This document shows positions 22,583 to 34,500 of a stretch of DNA of 64,000 nucleotides, one piece after another. Each line of letters opens with the position of its first letter. Position 1 is the stretch's first letter. The stretch is from [Phialemoniopsis] sp. UDSM-2020 (taxonomy: Eukaryota > Ascomycota > Sordariomycetes > Thyridiales > Thyridiaceae): the NCBI GenBank assembly GCA_018873225.1, contig JAEILZ010000003.1, forward strand, positions 3,162,001-3,226,000, written 5' to 3'. The position numbers and the translations under genes were made by a program. The notes below the pieces were generated by a model, which saw nothing but the letters and a program-made list of their open reading frames with translations, was not told where the DNA came from and did no database searches.

Positions 22583-24355
22583 TCACTGCTCCCCCCAGTC
22601 CCACTCATCAGAGTGGTCAAAGGAGTACGCCTGCACCATCAAGCCGATGCCCGCAAAGAGACTGGGGTTCTTGTCCCGCGGCAGCGTGGCAAACATCATC
22701 GACTTGATGACACCGTCGGTCTGCATTTTGTCTACGTCGGGCGACCGCAGGCGCCGGCCGTTTCGTAGCGAGAAGATTGCGATGCGGCCGTCATCGTGGG
22801 CTGCGGCGACGATACCGTGCGTAACGTCGATATCGAACCCGATCTGCATCAGGTGCGCCCGGTTACGGTACTCCGGAAAGGTCACCAAGGGCTTGCTCTT
22901 ACTCTTGCCATTAGCGCCGGGGATCTTAAGACGGCTGCCAGGGGCAGTGAACCGGATGTCGTACAGGGCAAGGTGGTTGTTGATACCCGCTGCGATGAAC
23001 TGGTGCTCGTTGACGGAGCGGACGTGAGCCGTGGGGCCACACGAGGCAACGCGGCCCCAGGCGGTGGACTTCTCGCGCAGGTCGGCCATGTGGATGCCCG
23101 GGCTGCGGCCACCGGCGAGCAGGACGTTGTGGTTGCCACGGGCAAAGTCGACACTGAAGATCTCACCGGTCATGGCTTTGCGCTCCGACGGGTCATCGTG
23201 CAGGGAAACGTCGCGTGTCAGTCGAATATGGGTGTGCGGTGCATGGGCGACAAGTTGAACGACTCCAGAGCCGGTAGCGAGGGCGCATATCATGTTCGAG
23301 GCTGCCGGTGCAGGGGTGCAGCTGTAGATGCAGCGATCCTTGCGCTTCCTTTCTAGGGAGAAACTCTGCATGCTATCGGCTACACAGATATCAGCGTCAC
23401 CGTTCAAGAGACAAAGATCAGGAAGGATAACACCTGTAAAATTCGTACCTTCGCCTACGAGCCAGGTAGGCCTCTCCATGTCTTTGGGGTCTGATAGAGG
23501 CGGAGAGAACATTTGGATGCCTACCTGCTGCGCTTCTGCAGGACCACTTGAGGTGACGATGATGCTGTGTGATGGCTCGTGGTATTTGATGTCTGATATG
23601 CTGCGGAGGTTGACCATTTCCTGGAGTCTTGCATCGTAGCCCGCCATCACTCGGTACTTCCATGCAGGGAAATCCTTGAGGCTTGTGAGATGGGCGTTAG
23701 CAAGCTCTTAGGATAAATCTGCGGTGGTCTAGAAGACTAACTTGTCGTCGTCATCGCGCGCCATGTAGATTCCCATGAATGCTCGATTGTGTGCTGGTAG
23801 AGTCAGCCCCAGCCCTCATGAACCGTGTACATCAATAAAACATGGACTAGTCTTACCCATATAAGCAACACCAAGCCCCGTCTTGTTGTCTGAACCGTTG
23901 ACATAAAGGCAGTTCACGTTGGGAGAATGCGTTCCAAATCCATGAGTGCTACCTTGGTAGTTCAGTTGACCTTTATCCCGCAGCCCCTGAGCGAAGGCAG
24001 CATGCGAGACTTCGTATGGCTCGGCGATGCCAAACTCGCGGTTGAGAAAGCCTCCCATGAGCGGCTCCTGCAGAACTCGGGCATGCTTGATGCGACTGGC
24101 CTGGACCCTCAACTTCTTGATGGCTGCGGCAGCCTGCGCCTCGTCTTGCTTCCTGCGCTTAACATTGGAAGACGACCAGGCGGCGCTGCCAGGGGCGGTG
24201 TGGCTCTTCTCGATCTTGAAGTACTTCTTCTTCTCAGTGTCTTGATGTGTCTCGCGTCAGCAAATCCTTAAGTCACAAGGTGTATAACAACTTGGCGATC
24301 TCAGGGACCACCCACCATAGTAATAGCCTGGAATATTCGGAAGGGACGCCATCAT
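22583..24355 (-). CDS. DCAF4-like WD40 protein, probable CUL4-DDB1 substrate receptor
   Basis: Exons are 24355-24316, 24240-23857, 23793-23742 and 23681-22583, giving 524 residues; a further 69-nt in-frame segment at 23448-23380 has a GTACGA donor, GCTGAT branch-like site and GTAG end, and its removal gives 501 residues. The start MMASLPNIPGYYYD followed by TEKKKYFKIEK matches the PGFYYD-type opening of DCAF4 proteins. WD-like blades include VVQLVAHAPHTHIRL, NVLLAGGRSPGIHMADLREK, HQFIAAGINNHLALYDIRF and GIVAAAHDDGRIAIFSLRNG. Two consecutive blades end in D-x-R (ADLR, YDIR), the form of the DWD box that docks on DDB1. The adaptor role is inferred from family; the substrate is unknown. Confidence 0.82.
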
Positions 24356-26884
24356 GGGGGCGCGCCGTTCAAACTATCCCGGTAAAGGGCAAGAGAACAT
24401 GCCACAGCACCCCAATAGGCCCGGCGTCAAGATTTATGTGCTTTTATTCTCTGTAATCAAGAGTGTTGACTTTTCGGTATTGACGTTCACTTGTGAGTGA
24501 GGCTTTGGTAACGTTGAAGTGCCAGTGGTGATGAAAATTGGCCATTGACAAGGAGGTCACGTGAGGGCGAACCTTGAAATGCATCGATTGGGCATGTCGA
24601 AATGCGAAGTATTTGGACACTGTTTGAAATTAAGCTCAATTCTCATGTAAAAGTCTCAATGTTCGCTCTAGGTTATGGCATTCATTCACGATGGATGTTG
24701 GGTGGTAAGGGGTGGAAGTGCAGGAGGGCATATCATCCAGGCCCCTTGTAAGTCGACCCCATATGAACACGTTCAGATGTGTCTGTCTTGAAATGTCAAT
24801 ATGGAACTTAAGGAGCGGTCTAAACTAGATAAAGCCAGCAAATTCGATTGATTCCATACCTTACATGCCTATGCACTTTGTTGTGTATCAAACTGGTTGT
24901 CTAAGATGTCGAAGCCTTGCAGCTCAAAGCCTCAGCACTAACACACAAGCATGCACACGTGGTTGTAGGTTCTTTGCTTGAAACGACTTCTACATGGAGG
25001 TCCAAGTACTAGCCAAACTGGATCAGGAAGCCAGAGAAGTGAAGGGAAAAGATACTTGTTTGCCTCACCCAATGGTACCCAAGGCCATGCACCTAGCCCC
25101 TCTGGAGCTGAAGTGACTTTACAGCTTGATCGCGATCAGCGCCCGCCAAGCTTTTCCATTCCGCATGCTGGAAGCATATGCCAAGACAATGGCTCTTCCC
25201 CAGAAGCTAGGTATCAAGCTTGATTGAAGCAGGATACGCACATGGCCACATGCTCGGCTTCTGATACGCCAGAAGCAACAAATTTCGAGCCTCTCCTTGG
25301 CTTTTCCTTTCGGCGAGACCTTTGGGACAAGGCGAGCACCGATAGAACGCCTCGGCTGCTTGGCTCTTTTTATTGAAAGCTTTTTTTTTTTTTTTTTTCA
25401 GCTGCCAGCGATGACATCGTCGCTGGAGCACACTACCGGGATGCCGCGTTGACGGGATTGCCGTCTGGGAAGGGATGATGCACGATCCCGGCCGGGCAAA
25501 TGACATGATACTAGCCCATCTTTGGTCTTGAGCTCCGACACCTACCCATTTGTATGTAATGCAAATTCAGGTAAATTGCGTCAACGGTGAGCTCTGATCC
25601 TGCCCAAGCTGTGTTTAGCTCCCCAGGCTGCCAGGCTGGAGCTGAGGAGCTGCAAGCCAAACTGAGACAAGCTCGTCTCTGACAACCCCCAAAGGATCGT
25701 CTTCGCCTTGCCATGCAAGCAGCCACCGATGCTACACGAAGCGGGCTCTGATTGACCTGATTCAGATAGAGAAGCTATTCACACCAAGGGCCCCCCTGCT
25801 CCTGCAAAGGAGGGAAAACGAGACATACTGTGTGTACATGCATGCATCCCATCTCGATATGTACTGTACATGAAGCACAGTGCGCGGGATCTGCCCACGT
25901 TTTCCCATTGTCTATGAAGTCACCTTCGAAGATCGTCAAGACCATTCGGGATGGTGCTTTTTGTAAAACCAGTCGTCTTCACGGGTCGGTAGGCCAAAAG
26001 CGGGATGTCCCTCTGCCTGCCAGCCAGCCATCCAGCCAACCAGGGCCCTCAATTGGCGCAGCACCGTTTGGTGGTTCTCAACACTTACACGGGACATGGC
26101 TGAATAGAGGAGATCCTGTACTCAATTCCAAGGAAATTGGCGAACAAGAAGCTACATCGCCTACTCCCACTAACTTGCTCAATATCTTCAGAGCTACATG
26201 CGATGAACACTCGCAAGGAAGATCAAAGATTCTGCAAGGGTGGCCGTCCCAGGTGTGAGGTCGGTATCGAAGGAAGATAGGTAGCTCCAGCTCGCCGGCG
26301 ACCCCGCAAATGGCGACTCCGGCCGTCGACCCCCGGCGCTTTGATACACACCCTCTTCTTCCATGCTAGATCCTATGGACCCGGATCAAGGTGCAGCTGC
26401 ATGCACGAAACGGTACACACATTGGTTCGTTTGATACAGCGGATTTGTTTGACGAGTGAAAATCTCTGCCCGACCAGGATTACATTTCGCCCGGCTCGTC
26501 GTCTCCAGATAAGTGAAAGATGGAGCAACGCAAAAAAAGCACGAGACGAGAGATGGGATCCATCCAACCACACACACCATCAGAAACTACCCCCTGCCAA
26601 CGATAGATCATCCCCTCCATCAATCCTCTCTCACTCCTCCTCTCCCAATCCCACCACACAATCGACCGCAAAACCTCCGAAATCGAACAATTCCCTGGCC
26701 TGCCACCTGCTCCCTTGATATCCTCCTGCTTCGACAAAAAGACTTGCCCGCACGTCCACCTCCGTCAGCCAAGCCACCCAAAGTGAGGGGCCGTTTTCCA
26801 AGACGTCATCAACCAGATTCTTCGACTTCTGCACACACGACACACACACAAACTACCCCTCCCTGCAGAAAGGAACAAAAAAAG
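24356..26884. other. Divergent intergenic gap, DCAF4-like to ABM gene
   Basis: A 2.5-kb divergent gap. It contains an 18-T run at 25381-25398 and an untranslated-leader-like C/A/T-rich stretch at about 26570-26880 just before the ABM start. Several short frames exist, none with domain character. No RNA gene is apparent. Confidence 0.5.
25381..25398 (+). repeat. Poly-T run (about 18 T)
   Basis: A homopolymer of T immediately followed by CAGCTGCCAG. It is a simple repeat in the gap between divergent genes; no element with target-site duplication could be recognised around it. Confidence 0.8.
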
Positions 26885-27309
26885 ATGGTCTACACAATCA
26901 CCGTCCACCTCCGCGCCAACGACGACCCCGCCTCCGTCGACAAGCTCAAGGCCAAGCTGATCGAGGCTTCGCGCGTCTACCGCCAGGACAAGGAGACCCT
27001 CGACTGGTTCGTCATGCAGAGCGTCCACGACCCCCGCGACTTTACCATTGTCGAGCGCTACGAGAATGAAGGCGTAAGTTGTTTTTGACCCATCTCGATG
27101 CTTTTTTGTAAATGTTTTGTAAGTGATCAGTAGGACTGAGAATATGAAACCTGGTATCTTTGGATGTCTTGTAGTCCCAGAAATATCACCTCGAGAACCC
27201 GTACTGGCAGACCTTTGACCCCTACGTCAAGCCGTTGCTCGAGAAGCCGATGGATCTTAGGCGGTTCGAGGAGCTCGACACTAGCAAAGACGTTGTAGTG
27301 CCGCAGTAG
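26885..27309 (+). CDS. Small ABM-fold (antibiotic biosynthesis monooxygenase-like) protein
   Basis: Exons 26885-27073 and 27175-27309 give 107 residues. The translation starts MVYTITVHLRANDDPASVDK and continues with LIEASRVYRQDKETLDWFVM, DFTIVERYENEGSQKYHLEN and PYWQTFDPYVKPLLEKP. This is the dimeric ferredoxin-like ABM layout, a beta strand, a helix with early residues exchanged, then the E-R-Y/W and H-N-P-Y-W segments. Members act as cofactor-free oxygenases, heme-handling proteins or stress proteins, and small stand-alone fungal forms are usually uncharacterised. It is followed 388 bases later by the convergent PMA1 stop. The fold call is good, the activity is not known. Confidence 0.85.
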
Positions 27310-27697
27310 ATAAAACACATAAAGATAGCCAAGACTAGCAGACCACGCTCTACGCTATTTAGATGGTGCAATATACAAATCTCTCTGGAGAACACACGTT
27401 CCCGAGCAATTCATAAGCAAGTAATGTCATCCAATGGCACCATCAGTGATAACTTTTACGTTCTTTGGTATTAGTTCGTCTAAAGGAGCTGCTTAGGGTA
27501 TGAAGTATCCCCCTCTTCAAATAAAGTTTAGACAAAGAAAAAAAAAGGCGTTGCCGTTCCAACCTGTGTTAGTAGTTCTATGTGACTGGAACGGTCAACA
27601 AAGGGTATGTGACACGAAGATCTTTCAACCCGACTACAGCATCCCCAGTATAGTGTTGTATTGGTGATACAAGCGCCCACCATCCTTCTCCTGGCGC
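27310..27697. other. Convergent gap, ABM gene to PMA1
   Basis: Short gap holding both 3' regions. An A-rich stretch lies at 27531-27546 and a GGAACGG word occurs in both orientations around 27555-27595. If the last PMA1 intron is retained, the alternative PMA1 frame runs into this gap and stops at 27634. Confidence 0.5.
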
Positions 27698-30600
27698 TTA
27701 CTGCGACTTCTCGTGCTGGGTAGAGACACGCTGGAGAGAAACAACTGTAAAGGAAAGATGATTAGCTTCATGATCATAGACAGCGTGATATAATGGATCC
27801 AAAACTTACCGAAGTCCTCGAGGGAGCGCTGCTTCTGGTTGCCCTTGGGGGACTTGCCGTGCATGAGGTTGTCAAAGCCGACAGAGTCCTGGAGCATGTA
27901 GTAGACACCACCCATGACGCAGAAGACACCGAAGGAGAAAATCCAGACACGGACAACGGCGACAATGTGGGTGAGGGGGGTGCCGGGGATGAACCAACCC
28001 CAGATGGTGAAGCAGGTGGCAAGGATATCGACGACCAGAATGGCGCCGGCAAGCTGCCACGAGGGGATGGAGGACCAGAAGGGACCGTTGGCACGGGTGA
28101 TGAAGATGAGCCAGTTCTCAGTGAGGGAGATCTCAAGGAAGACGACCTCGTCGAGGTTACCGTTGTTCTGGACGATACCACCGTTCTCGCCGTTGGCGTA
28201 CATGGTGGTGACAGTGATCCAGGTACCGACAGCCAGGACAATACCGAGAAGGACGGACATACCCCAAAGCTTGGGCAGGTTCCACTTGACGGGAGTGCGG
28301 CTGTAGGGAGCGTTGTCGTAGGCAATGGCCAGAGTGGCAACATCGGCGAAAATGGCGATGAAGACGACAAGCTCAATGTTGAGGGAACGGTTGAGAATGG
28401 CGATCCAGAGACCAAGGTAGATCTCCAAGTGAATGGAAAGAGCGATACGGTAGACGACGTAAGCGTACATACGGTGGAAAATCTGGCGAGAGGTCTTGAG
28501 GGCATCGATAATGGCACCGAGACCGGGGGCAAGGAAGACGATATCGGCGGCGGAGCGGGCAGCGTCGGAGGCACCCTCGACAGCAATACCGGTATCAGCC
28601 TTCTTCAGGGAGGGAGCATCGTTGACACCGTCACCAGTCATGGCAACAAGGTAGCCACGCTGCTGCAGGATCTCGACGACGTTGTACTTGTGCTGGGGGA
28701 AGACCTCGGCGAAACCATCGGCAGCCTCAACGAAGTCGTAGACCTCAGAACCGGGCATGTCACCGCCGCCACCGAGACCAAGGCGCTCGGCGTTGTAGAC
28801 GTTGGTACCGAGACCGAGCTGGCGCGAGGTCTCACGGGCAATACCGACGGCATCACCAGTAAGCATCTTGATGGACAGACCGAGAGACTTGGCCTCGTTG
28901 ATAGTGCGGGCAGTGTCGTGGCGGGGAGGGTCAGAGCAGGGCATGATACCGAGGATCTCCCAGGCACCACCGTCGCGCTTGCGGGCAACACCAAGGGAAC
29001 GGAAACCACGGGTGGCGAACTCGGCAACCTTGTTCTTGTAGGCCTGGTCGATCTCATCGGGGATGGGGTGGTCATCCTCGACGGTCTTGAGGACGAAGAG
29101 AGGAGCACCCTTGACGCAGGTGATGCGCTCACCCTGGGGAGACTCGACGAGGGCGGTGACCTTCTTGGAGACGGGGTCGAAGGGGTGGAAGTCAATGACC
29201 TTGTACTTGGACAGGACACCCTTGGCGCGGGGGTAGTAGCGGAGAGACTTGAGGAAAGCCTTGTCAATGGCATCCATACCCTTCTTCTTGCGGGAAGCAG
29301 CCAGGCAGGCAGTAAGCATCAGGTCCTCGGGGTCAACACCAGCGACGGTGTAGGGCTCAGACAGAGACAGCTTGTTCTTGGTCAGAGTACCGGTCTTGTC
29401 AGAGCACAGAATCTCGACACCAGCAAGAGACTCAATGGCGGAAAGCTTCTGGACGATGGCCTTCTTGCGGGCAAGGTAGGCAGCACCGACAGCCATGGTG
29501 GTGGTGACGACAGCGGGCAGACCGACGGGGACACCAATGATGGTGATGGCGAGGGTGAAGCCGAGAATCTCAACAATGGGGTTGGAGCGGTAGAACGAGG
29601 AGACCCAGACAACGAGGTTGGTCAGGACGACGAGAACCAGGAGAACAGTTCCGATACCGTTCAGGACCTCAGTGAAGTGACCAGTTCCGGCAGAGGCGGC
29701 GTTGACAAGGGCAGCGGCGCGACCGACGAAGGTGTTGTCACCAGTGGCAGTAACGACGATGAAAGCCTCGCCACGCTTGACGGCGGAGGAAGCGTAGCAC
29801 TGGTCGCCCTTGTGCTTGTCGACAGCAAGAGACTCGCCAGTGATGGCAGACTGATCAACCTGGAGGAAGGCATCGTCGGTGACGATGCGACCATCGGCGG
29901 GAATAATGGTACCCTCCTCGACCTGGAGGATATCACCGGGAACGACCTCGGGGGCCTCAACCTCCTTCAGAGTACCGTCACGGAGGACAACAGCCTTGAG
30001 AGCGAGGGTCTTCTTGAGCTCGTCGACAATGGAGCCGGCCTGGAATTCTTGGATGAAACCGACAGCAGCGTTAAGGAGAAGAAGACCTGTACAGAGCGAA
30101 TACGATTAGTCTCCGAATTCCGATCAATTGGCTCCTGATTGCATATGCGCCTGTGTTGGGCAGTGCATTGGCTGCGTGGGGTGCGACGGTGGGGGCCACG
30201 ATGGGAGATTGCATTGTCACGATAGCGATCTGGGCCAGGACAATTGACACGCAAGACGCAGCGGAGCGCAGTCGGTCAATTGGCCCAGCAGATCGCGATC
30301 ATGACAAGCGAATCTCTGTCCCATGTGATCTGACCACCGTGCAGCAGGCATCGCGCCGCCTCAATTGACGGGCATGCAGTGTGGGTAGGTGGGAGATTGC
30401 TTACCGCAAATGACACCGAAATCGACCCAGTCCTCAAGACCAGCAGCAAGGACGGCAGCAGCCTAGAGCACAAACAAAACACGTTAGCGAGGAATGATCA
30501 CCCAAAACAAAGTTTGGCAGTGCTTTGGCGTGTTGGGAGGATGCGTCGGACCACTCGTGTTGCTGCAGGTGGGTCGGGGCTCCATTGGCGTGATTTCCTT

Positions 30601-31221
30601 GCTGGCCCACCCGAGCTACCCGGACTGGGCGACGCCCGAAGAAAAGCTGGCACCAAGCAGGAAATTTTTCTTGGGTGGATCCCGACCCATCAGAGCTCGC
30701 TCATCTGCCCGTGGTGGACACGGCCAAAATGAGATGAGGATATGCGATGCGCTTGAGCGCGCACACCACCACCACCACCAGTGTGTATGTGTGAATTGGG
30801 TGGGAAGGAGACGGGATTTGCTTACCTCCATGACGAACTGGATAGGACCAACGAAGTAGGAGAAGAACTTGAGGATCAAGTTCTCCTTCTCCTCCTTCAT
30901 CTGGTTAAGACCGTACTTGCGGCGACGGGCGACAACCTCCTGCTCAGTCAGACCCATGCGGGTGTCGGTCTGGAGCATGTCCTCGGGGATAACACGACCA
31001 CCACCGGGGGTGCTGGTCTCCTCCTCCTCCTCTTCCAATCCGTGACCATCCTGGGACTCAAGGTCCTCGATGAGGGCGTCGATGTCCTCATCCTCCTCCT
31101 CTTCCTCAACAGGCTTGGCCTTGGCAGGCTCCTGGTGCTGGACAGGGGCCTTCTCATCGAAGTGGCCCGACTCAATTGGCGTGTTCAGCGCCGGCGAGGC
31201 GGCGGTGTTGTGCTCAGCCAT
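27698..31221 (-). CDS. PMA1: Plasma-membrane H+-ATPase (P-type, type IIIA)
   Basis: The main proton pump of the fungal plasma membrane, energising nutrient uptake and setting cytosolic pH. Exons 31221-30826, 30462-30405, 30086-27810 and 27744-27698 give 925 residues, close to the usual 920. The N-terminus is acidic ([18 protein letters not shown]). Catalytic signatures are complete: [12 protein letters not shown] in the actuator domain, [14 protein letters not shown] with the phosphorylated Asp near residue 380, [11 protein letters not shown] for nucleotide binding, and [20 protein letters not shown]. Membrane helices flank these. The last exon encodes [15 protein letters not shown], the regulatory tail whose Ser-Thr pair (about S918/T919) corresponds to the pair phosphorylated on glucose activation in yeast Pma1. 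The first two introns (363 and 318 nt) are long for this window, and the last (65 nt) separates off the regulatory tail. Confidence 0.97.
30764..30780 (+). repeat. CAC trinucleotide repeat in PMA1 intron 1
   Basis: Five to six CAC units followed directly by GTGTGTATGTGTG. It lies in the 363-nt first intron of PMA1, about 45 bases from the donor on the coding strand. Confidence 0.8.
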
Positions 31222-34200
31222 GGCGGCTGTTGTTGGCGACTAGCGCTGCTCACTGGGAAACCAATTGACCAATGTCTAAGTGATCCTGTACTGTAATTGG
31301 GGTAAAAGGTTCATGTGAGTAATGTGCTCTCCAAGTTAATTGCGTATAGCTGAGGGGTTTGTGATGATGTAGGTGAGCGGAGAAGAAAGAGGTAAGGAGT
31401 ATCTGAGTGTGGCGCATATAAGCAACCGATTGCTTGCGATTCACAGATGCCAGTATTGCAAAGCCTTGTGACTTATACAGGCACTTGTAGCAGCGTGTGC
31501 CAGACAAGTTCTCGTGTGGTGTTTTGTTGTTTTGGGGTGAGGTAATTTGGGGAATGCAGCGCAAACACTGGGGATGGGGGAAAGGGCTTTGTTTACCACA
31601 TACAGGAACAGGTTGAGGGTGCTGGTTAGTGACGCACGCGGGGAGGGTAAAAGAGAAAAGAAGAGGGGAGATTGCACCTCACGAGATGGGAAGGATGAAG
31701 AATTAAAAAGGACCTTCGTGGGTGATGGGAAGAGGAAGGGAAGAGGGAAGGGAAAACGAGTCGTGGGTGGAAGCTGTCCGATATTTTATTTGATTCTGCC
31801 CGGGGGGACCACTTGAGAGGTACCTTTGCCTTCACTTGACCCTAAGATCAGGAAGGGGAATGGAGACGGGTGTGTGGATGGGATGGGGGTGCCATGAGTC
31901 TGCTCGAGGCTTTCCGGTATGATACGGTACCGTCAAGGTTTTTTCCCAGTGGCCCTGAGCTTCTTCGCTCCGGACGGGCCCTTGTTGCGACGGTAGGGAC
32001 GGCGGAGGTACCTGCACACAAGCTTGCTGCTCTCACTCATATCGTGGATCCCCCCCAAAGAGGAACACAAAAAAAGGACGAATCGTGCTCCTCCTAGCAG
32101 CAGCTTAGTCGCTCGCGCTCTTTTTTGGAGCCAACCCACCCAAAGCACATTATCGACGCTACCTCTACTCATCACGCTACCCCCATCTCGCAGCAAAACT
32201 GTATGCGACCAGCTCGTACCCAGTCCGTCGTTCAGTCCAGAGGATCCACTCACATGTACACAACAAGCTCCTACCCCCGTCGTTGCACCCGCAGCTCGAT
32301 TCCCACTGTGGAGGCTACCTGCAGCGGTACCTGGACCACTGATAGTCCTAATGCTAAGGTAATGCCAACCTGATCTGCCCCAGCCTATTGTGCATGTTAT
32401 GAATAATCCCAAGACCCAGAATAAAATCTTTTGTCTGTTGTTTTGAGGGCCGATCATTTTGTTTGACCCGGATTGAAATGAGGTCCTTTTTTTTCTTGTT
32501 GCTCTGCACTTCTCACTACACGAAGAGCAGCAACAGCAAGTCCCGGTGGTAACAGGGAGTTTTCTTACTCACTCGCATCAGCCAAGCCTTGCACAAAGGA
32601 CCATGCCATTTTATCTGGCCGGCAGAATCTCGCAATCCCAACCCATGTCGCAAGCCAGAGCCAATGATAGGTCGTCCAGTCTGCAGGTCGCAATTGAGTT
32701 ACGACGATATTGCCAAGGAGTCAAGTACCCCTGCTCCACATCTGTTCCCCAGCTGCCACCGTCCGCATTTCGTCAGGTACATTGCTGCAAGTCCCCACAT
32801 CTGTACCGTTCCTTTCCCTGGAGCTCCCAGGTCTCTCAGAGGGTCGCCCAGGACGGGCAGGGCGCGAGCGAAAGCGACCGCGAGGAGCCCTGCAGTGCGC
32901 TTCTGCTCTGCGCGATTTAATCCCTCGCTGCTGCTCTCACATCCCCCCATCCTTAATCGCCCGCCGATGGCAAATGACGACACCTCGAAATGCCGCAAAA
33001 TAGGGAAAACCCGTAGATGCAATTGGCGGTCAGGGAGATGGGAAAAACAGAGGATTCGAGAAGGAAACGGGACTGGTAGGCACACACACACTCACGACAC
33101 TTGTCACTACCTGCCTCTAAAGCGGTACACATGCACATGGCCAGCCCATACCGGACACAAATGTCTCTCTAATTATATAAATTGACTTGGCCAGCAGCCC
33201 GTGTAGGGCACTCAGGCCTGCAATTGGCACGTTTTCTAGGCTACTAGCTGGAATGCTGGATTGTTTTGAATAGAAAACGGCACAGATATGGGAGCTTGTG
33301 CCGTGGCGCTCGAGCTCGCTGAAAAGGGAAAAAACCAAATAAAAGAGCACTCAATGTCACTCTTTGGCAGGCTATGATCAACAACAAGCTTTGCCATTCG
33401 CCTGTCGGTTCATGGGTCTTGGCTGGGGAATCCCATGCACAGACCTGAGCTTTGACTGGCCACAGGGGATGGGGGAAATCGGCGTCCCCCCAGCTGTTTG
33501 TTGCGTTGCAGCGCACATCACATCGAGCATGTCCTCCCAAAGTCCTCGTCCTCACTCTGCCCAGGTACCTGTCCGAGCTTGCCGGGATGTGCGGTGATTT
33601 CAATTCGCACCGTGCTGACATCGTCTCGTGGATTTCCCGATCCTAGCATGTGGGGATTGTCGACGAGCCATTTCTTTGCCTCTCGGTCGGCACCCCGTTT
33701 TGCCCTGGGCGGGTCCATGGGAATAACACCGGCGGGCACGAGGGCGGCGTACTGCTCTCAGTAGGTAGCGTTTTTGGCCTGCAGTTCGCCTTGCCCATGC
33801 GACGCTTTGGACGCATCGCTCCCGTGTTTGCCCTCGCAGGGTCCGCGTCTTTTTTGGATGCACTGGCGCCATGGTGCGGCATCTTTCTATCTTTTCTAGA
33901 CTGCATCCTAAGCTTCTATAGCTCGAGGTAAACTTACTCCAGAAATTTGCCCAAATCTTGTCCGACTTGACTTGAGGTTGTCGCATTCGCAGCGCAGCAC
34001 AGACTGCGCCTGAGCAATCAACTGATACCTGATGCCTGTCATGAAAATCGCCTGTACGAGTCAAGCTTGCGATGATCTAGCTGACCGCGGTTGTCAGAAG
34101 GCGCCAAGACCCACTACGTCATTCCCTTTCAACGTTGTTTCTGTGCAGATGCCACCCGATTTTTGGATCCGTTTCGTCCAGTAAGAAGAAATCCCACGAC

Positions 34201-34500
34201 AAGCCCGACCATGCCGGAGCCTATCGTAATCCACCAATTTGTTTTTTTTTTAGGCTCCTCTCCTTCCAGATGCGTGCGCTTCCTGCTCCGTACGCTCCTT
34301 CTTCGGCATTAAAACTTAGGTGCTACTGGGTCGGCGTCGCCGCCAGCCAAGATAGGGCAAGGGAGCTGCCGCTTACTCCGTCCAGTAGTTCAGGGCACCG
34401 GTTTCACCCTTCGAGAAGAAAAAAAAGTCGCTCAGCTCGAGCCTCAATTGATTCAGTCTATTAACGGCATGCAAAACGCCGACTCCCGGCCTTTCCACCA
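31222..34500. promoter_or_regulatory. PMA1-proximal gene-free region with CAATTG cluster
   Basis: The first 3.3 kb upstream of PMA1 hold no credible protein gene. CAATTG occurs at 31262, 32691, 33020, 33221 and 34445, in addition to one copy in exon 1 (31173) and four in the PMA1 introns (30125, 30241, 30277, 30362). Six of the ten are part of CCAATTG on one strand and therefore contain a CCAAT pentamer. GGTACCT-type words recur at about 31820, 32007, 32320 and 33562. A regulatory role for PMA1 is inferred from position only. Confidence 0.45.
31622..31770 (-). promoter_or_regulatory. Pyrimidine-rich tract upstream of PMA1
   Basis: On the plus strand this reads as purine runs such as AAAAGAGAAAAGAAGAGGGG and GGGAAGAGGAAGGGAAGAGG, so the PMA1 coding strand is pyrimidine-rich about 400-550 bases upstream of the ATG. 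This is the typical CT-tract placement near the transcription start of highly expressed fungal genes; PMA1 mRNAs usually have long leaders. Confidence 0.5.

Noticed and set aside
24978..25223. Plus-strand frame of 81 codons in the gap left of the poly-T run
   Set aside because: Short, no upstream promoter features, and no recognisable motif.
27793..30138. Plus-strand open frame of about 780 codons opposite PMA1
   Set aside because: It mirrors the strongly biased codons of PMA1; the translation is a repetitive Asp/Gly/Val/Leu string with no domain character, while the minus strand encodes a complete ATPase.
33600..34064. Minus-strand frame of 154 codons in the PMA1 upstream gap
   Set aside because: Arg-rich, lacks any conserved-looking stretch, and overlaps equally long frames on the other strand.
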